Source of the DNA: Mycobacterium sp.
GTDB lineage: Bacteria; Actinomycetota; Actinomycetes; Mycobacteriales; Mycobacteriaceae
Assembly (NCBI GenBank): GCA_016197405.1
Contig: JACPVR010000035.1
Span: forward strand, 1-64,000
Direction of reading: 5' to 3'
DNA: 64,000 bases
The number at the start of each line of letters is the position of its first letter. Positions within the stretch are counted from its first letter, which is position 1. The position numbers and the translations under genes were made by a program. This document shows positions 33,643 to 43,914 of the stretch, in pieces. Below the pieces are notes generated by a model. It saw nothing but the letters and a program-made list of their open reading frames with translations. It did not search any database and was not told the DNA's origin.

Positions 33643-33646
33643 CGGC

Positions 33647-34420
33647 ATGTCCGGAGCCGGCCCCATCGTCGACGATCTCCGCGCCGAGAGTGACGCCCTC
33701 GACGCGCTGGTGGCACCACTGGGTGAAAGCGGCTGGGCGACCCTGACACCGGCGCCCGGTTGGACCATCGCGCACCAGATAGCGCACCTGCTGTGGACCG
33801 ACCGGGTGGCACTGACGTCGATCACCGACGAACCGGGCTTCGCCGATGTGCTGGCGGCCGCCGCCGCCAACCCGGCCGGCTTCGTCGACGCGGGCGCCGA
33901 GGAGCTGGCCGCGACCAGTCCCGCCGAACTGCTCGCGGACTGGCGGAGGACCCGCACCCGGCTGCACGACGAACTCGGGGCGGTGGCCGAGGGTCGCAAG
34001 CTGTTGTGGTTCGGTCCGTCGATGAGTGCGGCGTCGATGGCAACTGCCCGGCTCATGGAGACCTGGGCGCACGGCCTCGATGTCGCCGACGCGCTCGGCG
34101 TGCGCAGGCCTGCGACCAGCCGATTGCGCTCCATCGCCCACATCGGGGTGCGGACCCGGGACTACGCATTCGTCGTCAACGGGCTCCCTGTGCCGACGGC
34201 ACCGTTTCACGTGGAACTACGCGCTCCCGACGGCGGCACCTGGTCGTGGGGACCCGAGGACGCCGAGCAGCGGGTGACCGGTTCGGCTGAGGACTTCTGT
34301 TTCCTTGTGACGCAACGCCGTCCGCGCGGCGAGCTGGATCTGGTCGCCGCGGGGGCCGATGCGCAGCGCTGGCTGGAGATCGCGCAGGCCTTCGCGGGGC
34401 CGCCCGGCCCAGGCCGATGA
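33647..34420 (+). CDS. TIGR03084-type metal-binding protein (DinB/mycothiol-dependent fold)
   Basis: 257 residues. The N-terminal four-helix DinB-like domain has the metal-binding pattern: TPAPGWTIAHQIAHLLWTDR (first His pair) and METWAHGLDVADALG (last His), with Glu-containing helix between. A small C-terminal domain follows (HVELRAPDGGTWSWGPEDAE). Relatives include mycothiol-dependent maleylpyruvate isomerase. The exact reaction is unknown. Same position as Rv0036c; coupled to the MFS gene, 4 bases upstream. Confidence 0.85.
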   Translation: MSGAGPIVDDLRAESDALDALVAPLGESGWATLTPAPGWTIAHQIAHLLWTDRVALTSITDEPGFADVLAAAAANPAGFVDAGAEELAATSPAELLADWRRTRTRLHDELGAVAEGRKLLWFGPSMSAASMATARLMETWAHGLDVADALGVRRPATSRLRSIAHIGVRTRDYAFVVNGLPVPTAPFHVELRAPDGGTWSWGPEDAEQRVTGSAEDFCFLVTQRRPRGELDLVAAGADAQRWLEIAQAFAGPPGPGR

Positions 34421-34475
34421 GCGCTTGCGCGAAGAGGAGCCGGGCCGAATCACCTGAGCCCGGGCCGATGAGCGC
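34412..34475. repeat. 13-bp direct repeat GGCCGATGAGCGC
   Basis: The same 13 bases occur at 34412-34424, spanning the stop codon of the TIGR03084 gene, and at 34463-34475, next to the terminator hairpin. It looks like a small intergenic duplication. Confidence 0.5.
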
Positions 34476-34525
34476 ACGCGTTTGTACGCAATGGCCCGGC
34501 GTGTCGCGTACAGACACGCGCGCTC
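34470..34525. terminator. Bidirectional hairpin between convergent genes
   Basis: Arms 34470-34489 (GAGCGCACGCGTTTGTACGC) and 34506-34525 pair over 20 bases with three mismatches around a 16-base loop. It sits between the stops of the convergent genes at 34420 and 34536, as a shared transcription end. There is no T-run. Confidence 0.6.
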
Positions 34526-34535
34526 GCGGGGCAGG

Positions 34536-35054
34536 TCAGAGTTGGGTGGCGCTGTCGGCGGCGCCGTCGGCATCGGCATCGTCGAGTTTGACGTCCCAGC
34601 GCCCGTCACCGTCGGTGTCCACATAGGCGCGGGCGAATCCGCCGGAACCGTCACCGCACAACACCCGATCGGCCAGCCCGTCGCCATCGAAATCGAACAA
34701 CCGGTCCGGCGTACCGTCACCGTCGAAATCGAGTTCCGGGCCGCCGGTGGCCTCGACACCGTCCAGTGAGAACCAGCGCAGCGCCGCACCGCGGTCCAGC
34801 GCGCCGCGTTCGGCCGGTGTGGCCCAGGTGCCGGTGCCGTCATCGGTGAACCAGCGCGCATCACCGTCGAAATCCAGCACCGCGTGATCGGCCAGCCCGT
34901 CACCGTCGAAATCGGCCAGCGCGTCGTCGCGCAACCCGTCACCGTCGAAATCGAGCCCGACACCGTCGAGGATGCCGTCACCGTCGGCGTCCACATCGAG
35001 CGCGCCGCGCAGCATCGAGGCTGTGCCGTCACCGGCTCCCAGGCAGTAATCCAT
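34536..35054 (-). CDS. DxDxDG-repeat (calcium-binding-like) protein
   Basis: 172 residues from the ATG at 35054. Nearly the whole protein is a series of acidic repeats of the form DxDGDGxxD: VDADGDGILD, LDFDGDGLRDD, DFDGDGLADH, DFDGDGTPDR, DFDGDGLADR, VDTDGDGRWD. This is the calcium-loop pattern of thrombospondin-3/dockerin-type repeats. No signal peptide or membrane helix is visible, which is unusual for such proteins. It matches the Rv3906c position (annotated as pullulanase-like, from recall). The role is unknown; calcium binding is inferred. Confidence 0.8.
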   Translation of the reverse strand: MDYCLGAGDGTASMLRGALDVDADGDGILDGVGLDFDGDGLRDDALADFDGDGLADHAVLDFDGDARWFTDDGTGTWATPAERGALDRGAALRWFSLDGVEATGGPELDFDGDGTPDRLFDFDGDGLADRVLCGDGSGGFARAYVDTDGDGRWDVKLDDADADGAADSATQL

Positions 35055-35077
35055 ACCTGTCAGACGCGGGCCGGCGG

Positions 35078-36541
<1,464 letters not shown>

Positions 36542-36664
36542 GTTCGGTGAGCCTAATGCTCGCCCGGTTTGGCGCCTAATGAGATCTCCGGCCCGCCGGA
36601 CCACCGGTGTCCTACCGGCGAGTGAAGGCCGAACCCCGAGGTAGTGCCAGCTACCATCGCAGGG

Positions 36665-37432
36665 GTGTCGGACGGCGAACAGGCCAAACCAAGACGGCGC
36701 CGCGGGCGGCGTCGTGGCCGTCGTGCTGCCGGTCCGGCAGCTGCGGACGCCGGCTCCGCGGCCGACACCCCGGCCCCCGCAACGCAGCCCGCACCGAAGA
36801 CCGAAAAGGCCAAACCCCGCCGGCCACGCTCCGGACGCAATCCCGGTGACCGGCTGCGCACCGTGCACGAGACCTCGGCGGGCGGGCTGGTCATCGACGG
36901 ACTGGACGGGCCCCGCTCCGAACAGGTCGCCGCATTGATCGGTCGGGTCGACCGGCGTGGACGCATGTTGTGGTCGTTGCCCAAGGGGCATATCGAACAG
37001 GGTGAGACCGCCGAGCAGACAGCCATCAGAGAGGTCGCCGAGGAGACCGGGATCCAGGGCAAGGTGCTGGCCGCGCTCGGCAGCATCGACTACTGGTTCG
37101 TCACCGAGGGCCGGCGGGTGCACAAGACCGTGCACCACTACCTGCTGCGGTTCTCCGGCGGTGAACTCTCCGACGAAGATCTCGAGGTCACCGAGGTCGC
37201 CTGGGTTCCGCTGCACGAACTGCCGTCCCGGCTGGCCTACGCCGACGAACGCCGACTCGCCGAGGTGGCCGGCGATCTGATCGACAAACTTCAGTCCGAC
37301 GGCCCCGGCGCGCTGCCTCCGCTGCCCCGCACGTCGCCGCGACGGCGGCCGCAAACCCATTCGCACACCCGCAACCATCGTTCCGACGGATCCGCTCCGG
37401 GCCGGACGAACGGTTGCGGGCCGGCACCGTGA
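36665..37432 (+). CDS. mutT4: NUDIX hydrolase MutT4-like
   Basis: 255 residues from a GTG at 36665, chosen because SDGEQAKPRRRRGRRRGRR matches the known start. The N-terminal 70 residues are basic and Ala/Pro-rich, probably disordered. The Nudix box is GHIEQGETAEQTAIREVAEE followed by TGI, with the REVAEETG core intact, so it should hydrolyse a nucleoside diphosphate linked to X. The C-terminus is again disordered and basic. First of a tight run mutT4-DUF6049-murJ with GTGA/ATGA overlaps. Confidence 0.92.
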   Translation: MSDGEQAKPRRRRGRRRGRRAAGPAAADAGSAADTPAPATQPAPKTEKAKPRRPRSGRNPGDRLRTVHETSAGGLVIDGLDGPRSEQVAALIGRVDRRGRMLWSLPKGHIEQGETAEQTAIREVAEETGIQGKVLAALGSIDYWFVTEGRRVHKTVHHYLLRFSGGELSDEDLEVTEVAWVPLHELPSRLAYADERRLAEVAGDLIDKLQSDGPGALPPLPRTSPRRRPQTHSHTRNHRSDGSAPGRTNGCGPAP

Positions 37433-39756
37433 ACGCCCGCCGGCGCTGGCGGATCGGAGCGCCGCGGGTAGCCGCGCTCCTGGCGGTTCTCGCTGTGCTG
37501 TTCGCGGGCTCCGGAATGACACTCACGTTGCCTCACGCGATCGCCGGTGAGCCGGGCTCGACACCATTTCTGGCGGTGCGGATCGACAGCGTCACGCCGG
37601 ACGTCGTCACCACCGGCAGCGCGGCGGTCCTCACCGTCACCGGCACCGTCGCCAACGTCGGCGACCGCGCGGTCCGCGATATCGTCGCGCGCCTGGAGCG
37701 CGCGCCCGAGGTGTCCACGTCGGGACAACTGCGCACCGATCTCGCCGGCACCACAGCACAATTCGAGCCCGTCGCCGAGTTCATCACGGTCTCCGGTGAA
37801 CTCCAGCGCGGGCAGAGTGCCGGGTTCGTGATGACCTATCCCCTGCGGTCGGCGACCGAACCCGCGCTGGGGATCGATCACCCCGGCGTGTACCCGCTGC
37901 TGGTCAACGTCAACGGGACACCCGACTACGGCGAACCGGCCCGGCTCGACGACGCCCGGTTCCTGTTGCCGGTGCTCGGCGTGCCGGCCCAGAACCCCGG
38001 CGACAACGCGGGCCTCGGCGATATCGTCGCGCCCGACACCACCCGCCCGGTCGGTGTCACCATGCTCTGGCCGCTGGCCGACAAACCGCGGTTGGCGCCC
38101 GGCGTGCCCGGCGGCACCACACCGGTACGCCTGATGAACGACGACCTGGCCACCTCGCTGGCACCCGGCGGACGGCTCGACGCACTGCTGGGCGCCGCGG
38201 AGTTCGCCACCAGCCCGCAGGTCGATCCGGCCGGTGAGGTCAACAGGGCGCTGTGCCTGGCGGTGGACCCCGATCTGCTGGTGACGGTCAACGCCATGAT
38301 CGCGGGCTACACCGTCGCCGATTCCGCCGACGGCCTGGGCACCGCAAGCCATCCCGGTACCGGCCAGCCGGTGGCCACCGACTGGATGAACCGGCTGCGT
38401 GCGCTGGCCGGCCGGATGTGCGTGGTGGCCACCCCCTACGGACAGGCCGACCTGAACGCGCTGGCCCGCATCGGCGACCCCGCGCTCAGCGATTTCGCCA
38501 CCACCGGCGCGGCCGATCTGGTCGAGCAGCTGCTCGGTGTCCCGGTGACCCGCGGTGTGACGCTGATCGGTGACGGACCACTCGATCAACGCATCGCCGA
38601 CCTGCTGGAAACCCAGGGCGCGACGGTGGCGATCTCGGCGGCCCCGCAAGACCAGAGCGGTGCCGCGCAGGCCGTCGATCTGTCGCCGCGCCGAATCTCG
38701 GCACGAGTGGTCACCGCGCCGTTCGACCCCAGCGTCGGGGCCGCGCTGGCCGGTCTCGGCAGCGAGCCGATATCGCCCTCCTATCTCGACGCCGCCCTGA
38801 CGGTTCCGCTCATGCATGATTCGGCCGTGGCCCGCCGGCAGGATGCCGTCGCCTCGATGGCGTGGCGCGCACTGCGTCCCGAAGCCGAGCCACGCACCGA
38901 GCTGCTGGTCCCCCCGTCGACGTGGAATGTGCGGGCCGATGACGCATCGGCGGTGCTGACCGCACTGGCCACCTCGATCCATGCGGGTCTGGCCACACCG
39001 CGACCGCTTGCCGCGGTCATCGCGGAGAACTCCGTCGACCCGCAACAACCGCAGCCGGTCGGCACGACCGCGGACAACACCGAAGGCCAGTTCGACGACG
39101 GCGTGGTGCGGCAGGTCACCGAGCAGATCGGCCGGGTCTGGGGTTTGACCGCGGCACTGACGACCAACCAGCAGACCGGCCTGACCGGCCCGCAGTACAC
39201 CGCTCCCCTTCGCGAGGACATGCTGCGGGCGTTGAGCCAGGCCGAACCCGCCGACTCCCGCAACAGGCTGGCCGGCCAGCGCCTCGATGTCGTCGGCCAC
39301 ACCATCGACGATCTGTTCGGCGCGGTGACCATCGTCAACCCCGGCGGGTCCTACACGCTGGCCACCGAACGCAGCCCGCTGCCGCTGGCCCTGCGCAATG
39401 ATCTGGCCGTGCCGATCCGGGTCCGGCTCGCGGTGGATGCGCCGCCGGGTATGACCGTCACCGATGTCGGTGAACAGGAGCTGCCGCCGGGTTATCTGCC
39501 GCTGCGGGTTCCGATCGAGGTGCATTTCACCCAGCGCGTCGCCGTCGACGTCTCGTTGCGCACACCGGACGGTCTGGCCCTCGGCGAGCCGGTCCGGCTC
39601 TCGGTGCACTCCAATGCCTACGGCAAGGTGCTGTTCTTCATCACCATGGCCGCGGGTGCGGTGCTGGTGACGCTCACCGGGCGCCGGTTGTGGCACCGGT
39701 TCCGCGGGCAACCCGACCCGGCGGACCTGGACCGCCCGAAACGGGACGACCGATGA
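37429..39756 (+). CDS. DUF6049 family secreted/membrane protein
   Basis: 775 residues from a GTG at 37429 that overlaps the mutT4 stop by four bases. An N-terminal signal or anchor (VAALLAVLAVLFAGSGMTLT) is followed by a large extracytoplasmic part rich in beta strands, and a C-terminal helix (VLFFITMAAGAVLVTLTG) with a short basic cytoplasmic tail. Corresponds to Rv3909. The stop overlaps murJ (ATGA), so it is translated with the lipid II flippase. A role in lipid II export or envelope assembly is suggested by context only. Confidence 0.85.
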   Translation: MNARRRWRIGAPRVAALLAVLAVLFAGSGMTLTLPHAIAGEPGSTPFLAVRIDSVTPDVVTTGSAAVLTVTGTVANVGDRAVRDIVARLERAPEVSTSGQLRTDLAGTTAQFEPVAEFITVSGELQRGQSAGFVMTYPLRSATEPALGIDHPGVYPLLVNVNGTPDYGEPARLDDARFLLPVLGVPAQNPGDNAGLGDIVAPDTTRPVGVTMLWPLADKPRLAPGVPGGTTPVRLMNDDLATSLAPGGRLDALLGAAEFATSPQVDPAGEVNRALCLAVDPDLLVTVNAMIAGYTVADSADGLGTASHPGTGQPVATDWMNRLRALAGRMCVVATPYGQADLNALARIGDPALSDFATTGAADLVEQLLGVPVTRGVTLIGDGPLDQRIADLLETQGATVAISAAPQDQSGAAQAVDLSPRRISARVVTAPFDPSVGAALAGLGSEPISPSYLDAALTVPLMHDSAVARRQDAVASMAWRALRPEAEPRTELLVPPSTWNVRADDASAVLTALATSIHAGLATPRPLAAVIAENSVDPQQPQPVGTTADNTEGQFDDGVVRQVTEQIGRVWGLTAALTTNQQTGLTGPQYTAPLREDMLRALSQAEPADSRNRLAGQRLDVVGHTIDDLFGAVTIVNPGGSYTLATERSPLPLALRNDLAVPIRVRLAVDAPPGMTVTDVGEQELPPGYLPLRVPIEVHFTQRVAVDVSLRTPDGLALGEPVRLSVHSNAYGKVLFFITMAAGAVLVTLTGRRLWHRFRGQPDPADLDRPKRDDR

Positions 39757-42700
39757 ATTCTCGCGAACTGTCCCCGCGCACCGCGCGGGTCTCCGATGCA
39801 CCGCCGGCCCGCACCGAGATGTCCGACGCCGCGGTGGTGTCGCGGTCCTGGGGTATGGCGCTGGCCACCCTGGTCAGCCGCATCACCGGGTTCATCCGGA
39901 TCGTGCTGCTGGCGGCCATTCTGGGTGCGGCACTGTCGAGTTCGTTCTCGGTGGCCAATCAGCTGCCGAACATGGTGGCCGCGCTGGTGCTGGAAGCGAC
40001 CTTCACCGCCATCTTCGTGCCGGTGCTGGCGCGCGCCGAACGCGACGACCCCGACGGCGGTGCCGCCTTCGTCCGGCGCCTGGTGACACTGGCGACCACA
40101 CTGCTCGCGGTGACGACGCTGCTCTCGGTCGCTGCGGCACCGTTGCTGGTGCGGCTCATGCTGGGCAGCCACCCTCAGGTCAACGAACCGTTGACCACCG
40201 CGTTCGCCTATCTGCTGCTACCGCAGGTGATCTTCTACGGCCTGTCCTCGGTCTTCATGGCAATCCTGAACAACCGCAACGTCTTCGGTGCCCCGGCCTG
40301 GGCGCCGGTGCTCAACAACGTCGTGGCGATCGCCACCCTCGGTGTGTATGTGCTTGTCCCCGGCGAACTTTCCATCGACCCGGTCGAGATGGGCAATGCC
40401 AAGCTGCTGGTGCTCGGCATCGGCACCACATTGGGCGTGGTGGCTCAGACCGCGGTGCTGCTGGTCGCGATCCGCCGTCAGCGGGTGAGCCTGCGGCCGC
40501 TGTGGGGTCTCGACGACCGGCTCAAACAATTCGGCGCGATGGCGGCCGCGATGGTGCTCTACGTCCTGATCAGCCAGATCGGGCTGATCGTGGGCAACCA
40601 GATCGCCAGCACCGCAGCGGCATCCGGGCCGGCGATCTACAACTACACCTGGCTGGTCCTGCAGCTGCCGTTCGGCATCATCGGCGTGACGGTGCTGACG
40701 GTGGTGATGCCACGGCTGAGCCGCAATGCTGCCGCCGAGGACTCCCGTGCGGTACTCGCTGATCTGTCGCTGGCGACCCGGCTCACCATGATCACGCTGA
40801 TCCCGATCGTCGGTTTCATGACGGTGGGCGGGCCCGCGATGGGCAGCGCGCTGTTCGCCTACGGCAATTTCGGTGGTGTCGACGCCAACTACCTGGGGAT
40901 CTCGATATCGCTGTCGGCTTTCACGCTGATTCCTTACACCTTGGTGCTGCTGCAACTTCGGGTCTTCTACGCCCGCCAGCAGCCCTGGATACCGATCCTG
41001 GTCGTCATCGCGATCACCGTGGTGAAGATCATCGGATCACTGGCGGCCCCGCACGTCACGGACAACCCGGACCTGGTCGCCGGCTACCTCGGTACGGCCA
41101 ACGGGCTGGGCTTCCTGGCGGGCGCCATCGTCGGCTACATCCTGCTGCGCCGCGCGCTGCGGCCGCCCGGTGGTCATCTGCTGGATCTGACGGTGTGGCG
41201 CACCATCCTGGTGACGATGGCCGCCGCCCTGACCGCCGGACTCATCGGCCACGTCGCCGACCGGCTCTTGGGCCTGCATCAACTCACCGACAGCAGCGGC
41301 GGCGTCGGCTCTCTGCTGCGGCTGACCATTCTGGGCCTGATCATGGTGCCGATCGCTGCTGCGGTGCTGGTCGCGGCCCGAGTGCCGGAAGCGCTGGCCG
41401 CGCTGGCCGTCGTGCGCCGGCGTCTGGGCCGCGGCGCCGTGCCCGCCGCCGCCCCGCTGACCGGCGACTCGGCCACCGCACGGGGGACGGTCACGTACGC
41501 TGAGCCCAGAAATCGGCCCCTGCCGCCCGTATCGGATCGCGGGGCCGCGAGATACACACCACAGGCACCTGTTGCCCGTGGACAGGGGAAAGGACCGGGG
41601 GTGACCGACGAGACCTCGGGTGGTGGCGCTCCGGACGCGACGACGAAGATCCCGCGGACGGCAGCCGAAGACTTCACCCCCGACGTGCCCGCCGACCCGC
41701 CGATCGGTTCGGTCCCACCGGCCGAGACACCGGTGCGTCCGGCCGCCGATTACGCCGGCGATCCCACTCGCGAGCCGCTGGTATTCGCCACGCCACGGGA
41801 ATCGGCGACCGAGTCCCCGGCCGGCGACGATATCGCGCTGATACCGGGCGCCAGCATCGCCGGTGGCCGGTACCGTCTGCTGGTGTTCCACGGCGGGCCG
41901 CCCGCCCTGCAGTTCTGGCAGGCCCTCGACACCGCACTGGACCGGCAGGTCGCGTTGACCTTCGTCGACCCCGACGGCACGCTTCCCGATGAGACTGTGC
42001 GTGAAATTCTATCCCGCACTTCGCGATTGAGCCGTATCGATCGAGCGGGTGTGGCCCGGGTCCTCGATGTCGCGCACACCGGAACCGGTGGCCTGGTGGT
42101 GTCGGAATGGATTCGCGGCGGCTCCCTGCAGGAGGTGGCGGCGACATCGCCGTCGCCGATCGGCGGTGCCCGCGCCATCCAGTCACTGGCCGCCGCCGCC
42201 GACGTGGCCCACCGGGCGGGGGTGGCTCTGTCGATCGATCACCCCAGCCGGATCCGGGTCAGTATCGACGGTGACGTCGCACTGGCCTTCCCGGCCACCA
42301 TGCCCGACGCCACCCCGGAAGACGATATCCGCGGTATCGGAGCCGCCCTGTACGCGCTGCTGGTCAACCGGTGGCCGTTACCCGAGACCGGCACCGCCAG
42401 CGGAATGCCCGCCGCGGCAACAGATCCCAGCGGTCTGCCGCTGGAGCCGCGTGCCATCGACCGCAGTATCCCGTTCCAGATCTCGGCAGCCGCCGCCCGT
42501 TCGGTCCAGGAGGGCGGCGGTATCCGCACCGCACCCACCCTGCTCAACCTGTTGCAGCAGGCGACGGCGCTGGCCGATCGGACCGAGTCCCTGGAGCCCG
42601 TCGAGTCCGACGCCGCACCCGGCCGCAGCCGGATGCAACCGTTGGCTTCGGCCGCGAGCCCCGCGGACCAGGCCCGCCGCAGGCGCGCCCTGATGATCGG

Positions 42701-43304
42701 GCTCGGTGCGGCCGCCGCGGTCGTGGTGGTCGCGCTGATAATCCTCGCGTCGGTGCTCAAGGGCATTTTCGGTGACGTCGGCGGCGGTATCGACGCCGAC
42801 CAGCTGGGGTTGAGCCCCCCGTCGTCGAGTAGCGACGCCGACAGCGCGGCCGGCGGGGTCGTCAAACCCGTTCGGGCGACGGTGTTCTCGCCGCAGGGCG
42901 AGGCCGATGCACCCGAGCTGGCCGGACTGGCGATCGACGGAAACCCGGCGACCATGTGGCCCACCGACACCTACTCCGATCCTGCCCCGTTCCCCGGTTT
43001 CAAGAACGGCGTGGGTCTGCTGCTGCAACTTCCACAACCGACGAAGCTCAGCACGGTCACCGTCGGTGTCACCGGCACCGGCACCCAGATCCAGATCCGC
43101 TCGGCCACCAGTGCCACCCCGGCATCGCTGGAAGACACCGTCGCGCTGACCCAGCCTGCCACCATGAAGGTCGGCGACAACACCATCACCGTCAACGCTA
43201 CCGAGCCCACATCGACTGTGCTGGTGTGGATTTCGACGCTGGGAACGGTGGACGGCAAGAGCCGGACCGATATCACCGACATCACCCTGCGCGCCGCGTC
43301 CTGA
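39753..43304 (+). CDS. murJ: Lipid II flippase MurJ (MviN) with pseudokinase and extracytoplasmic domains
   Basis: 1183 residues. About 1-530 is the MurJ membrane domain, starting SRSWGMALATLVSRITGFIR and QLPNMVAALVLEATFTAIFV. A disordered stretch leads to a kinase-like domain (GASIAGGRYRLLVFHGGPPA). It is a pseudokinase: the VAIK lysine is replaced (VALTFVD), and no HRD or DFG is visible. One more helix (IGLGAAAAVVVVALIILASV) and an extracytoplasmic beta domain end the chain. In M. tuberculosis the pseudokinase is phosphorylated by PknB and recruits FhaA, tuning peptidoglycan precursor export; the same is inferred here. Size matches M. tuberculosis MviN. Confidence 0.95.
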   Translation: MNSRELSPRTARVSDAPPARTEMSDAAVVSRSWGMALATLVSRITGFIRIVLLAAILGAALSSSFSVANQLPNMVAALVLEATFTAIFVPVLARAERDDPDGGAAFVRRLVTLATTLLAVTTLLSVAAAPLLVRLMLGSHPQVNEPLTTAFAYLLLPQVIFYGLSSVFMAILNNRNVFGAPAWAPVLNNVVAIATLGVYVLVPGELSIDPVEMGNAKLLVLGIGTTLGVVAQTAVLLVAIRRQRVSLRPLWGLDDRLKQFGAMAAAMVLYVLISQIGLIVGNQIASTAAASGPAIYNYTWLVLQLPFGIIGVTVLTVVMPRLSRNAAAEDSRAVLADLSLATRLTMITLIPIVGFMTVGGPAMGSALFAYGNFGGVDANYLGISISLSAFTLIPYTLVLLQLRVFYARQQPWIPILVVIAITVVKIIGSLAAPHVTDNPDLVAGYLGTANGLGFLAGAIVGYILLRRALRPPGGHLLDLTVWRTILVTMAAALTAGLIGHVADRLLGLHQLTDSSGGVGSLLRLTILGLIMVPIAAAVLVAARVPEALAALAVVRRRLGRGAVPAAAPLTGDSATARGTVTYAEPRNRPLPPVSDRGAARYTPQAPVARGQGKGPGVTDETSGGGAPDATTKIPRTAAEDFTPDVPADPPIGSVPPAETPVRPAADYAGDPTREPLVFATPRESATESPAGDDIALIPGASIAGGRYRLLVFHGGPPALQFWQALDTALDRQVALTFVDPDGTLPDETVREILSRTSRLSRIDRAGVARVLDVAHTGTGGLVVSEWIRGGSLQEVAATSPSPIGGARAIQSLAAAADVAHRAGVALSIDHPSRIRVSIDGDVALAFPATMPDATPEDDIRGIGAALYALLVNRWPLPETGTASGMPAAATDPSGLPLEPRAIDRSIPFQISAAAARSVQEGGGIRTAPTLLNLLQQATALADRTESLEPVESDAAPGRSRMQPLASAASPADQARRRRALMIGLGAAAAVVVVALIILASVLKGIFGDVGGGIDADQLGLSPPSSSSDADSAAGGVVKPVRATVFSPQGEADAPELAGLAIDGNPATMWPTDTYSDPAPFPGFKNGVGLLLQLPQPTKLSTVTVGVTGTGTQIQIRSATSATPASLEDTVALTQPATMKVGDNTITVNATEPTSTVLVWISTLGTVDGKSRTDITDITLRAAS

Positions 43305-43379
43305 CCGGCGGGGACCGTTGTCCCCAGGTGCCGCGCAGGTGAAGTGCCCGTCGCTGCGGCCGTCGATACTGTCCGCCGC

Positions 43380-43910
43380 ATGGTCAGCACCTTCTCCACG
43401 CAGCGCACCGACCACGAACTGCTGGCCGCGCACGTCGGCGGCGATCGGTACGCCTTCGAGGAGTTGTTCCGCAGGCACCGGCAGCGCCTGCACCGGCTGG
43501 CCGACAGCCGCTGCCCGGGCGATGCCGACGACGTCCTGCAGGACGCCATGTTGTCGGCCTACCGGCGTGCGGGCACCTTCCGCCATCACGCGGCGGTCAG
43601 CAGCTGGCTGCATCGCATCGTGTTGAACGCCTGTGTGGATCGGCTGCGGCGAAACAGCTCGCAGCGCACCGTCGCACTCGACACCGATCAGCACCTGGTC
43701 GGCGACCGCACCGCCGAGGTCGACACCGCGATCGAGGTGCGGCGGGCCTTGATGCGGCTGCCCGACGAGCAACGCGCCGCGGTGATCGCGGTCGACATGC
43801 ACGGCTATTCCGTCGCCGACGCGGCGCATCTGCTCGGCATACCGCAGGGCACCGTGAAGAGCCGCTGTTCGCGGGGCCGGGCCCGGCTGGCCGCGGTGCT
43901 GGCAGGATGA
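43380..43910 (+). CDS. sigM: ECF RNA polymerase sigma factor SigM
   Basis: 176 residues from the ATG at 43380; an ATG 36 bases upstream is also possible. Region 2: ELLAAHVGGDRYAFEELFRR and DADDVLQDAMLSAYRRAGTF with the -10 recognition helix. Region 4: MRLPDEQRAAVIAVDMHGYS and VADAAHLLGIPQGTVKSRCS, the -35 helix-turn-helix. In M. tuberculosis SigM controls surface lipids and ESX-4-type genes. Followed after 4 bases by its membrane partner gene. Confidence 0.92.
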   Translation: MVSTFSTQRTDHELLAAHVGGDRYAFEELFRRHRQRLHRLADSRCPGDADDVLQDAMLSAYRRAGTFRHHAAVSSWLHRIVLNACVDRLRRNSSQRTVALDTDQHLVGDRTAEVDTAIEVRRALMRLPDEQRAAVIAVDMHGYSVADAAHLLGIPQGTVKSRCSRGRARLAAVLAG

Positions 43911-43914
43911 CCCG

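Noticed and set aside
34203..34218. parS-like sequence with 13 of 16 bases matching
   Set aside because: Three mismatches, including one in the inner GAAA half, and it lies in a conserved coding region; weak compared with the two perfect sites.
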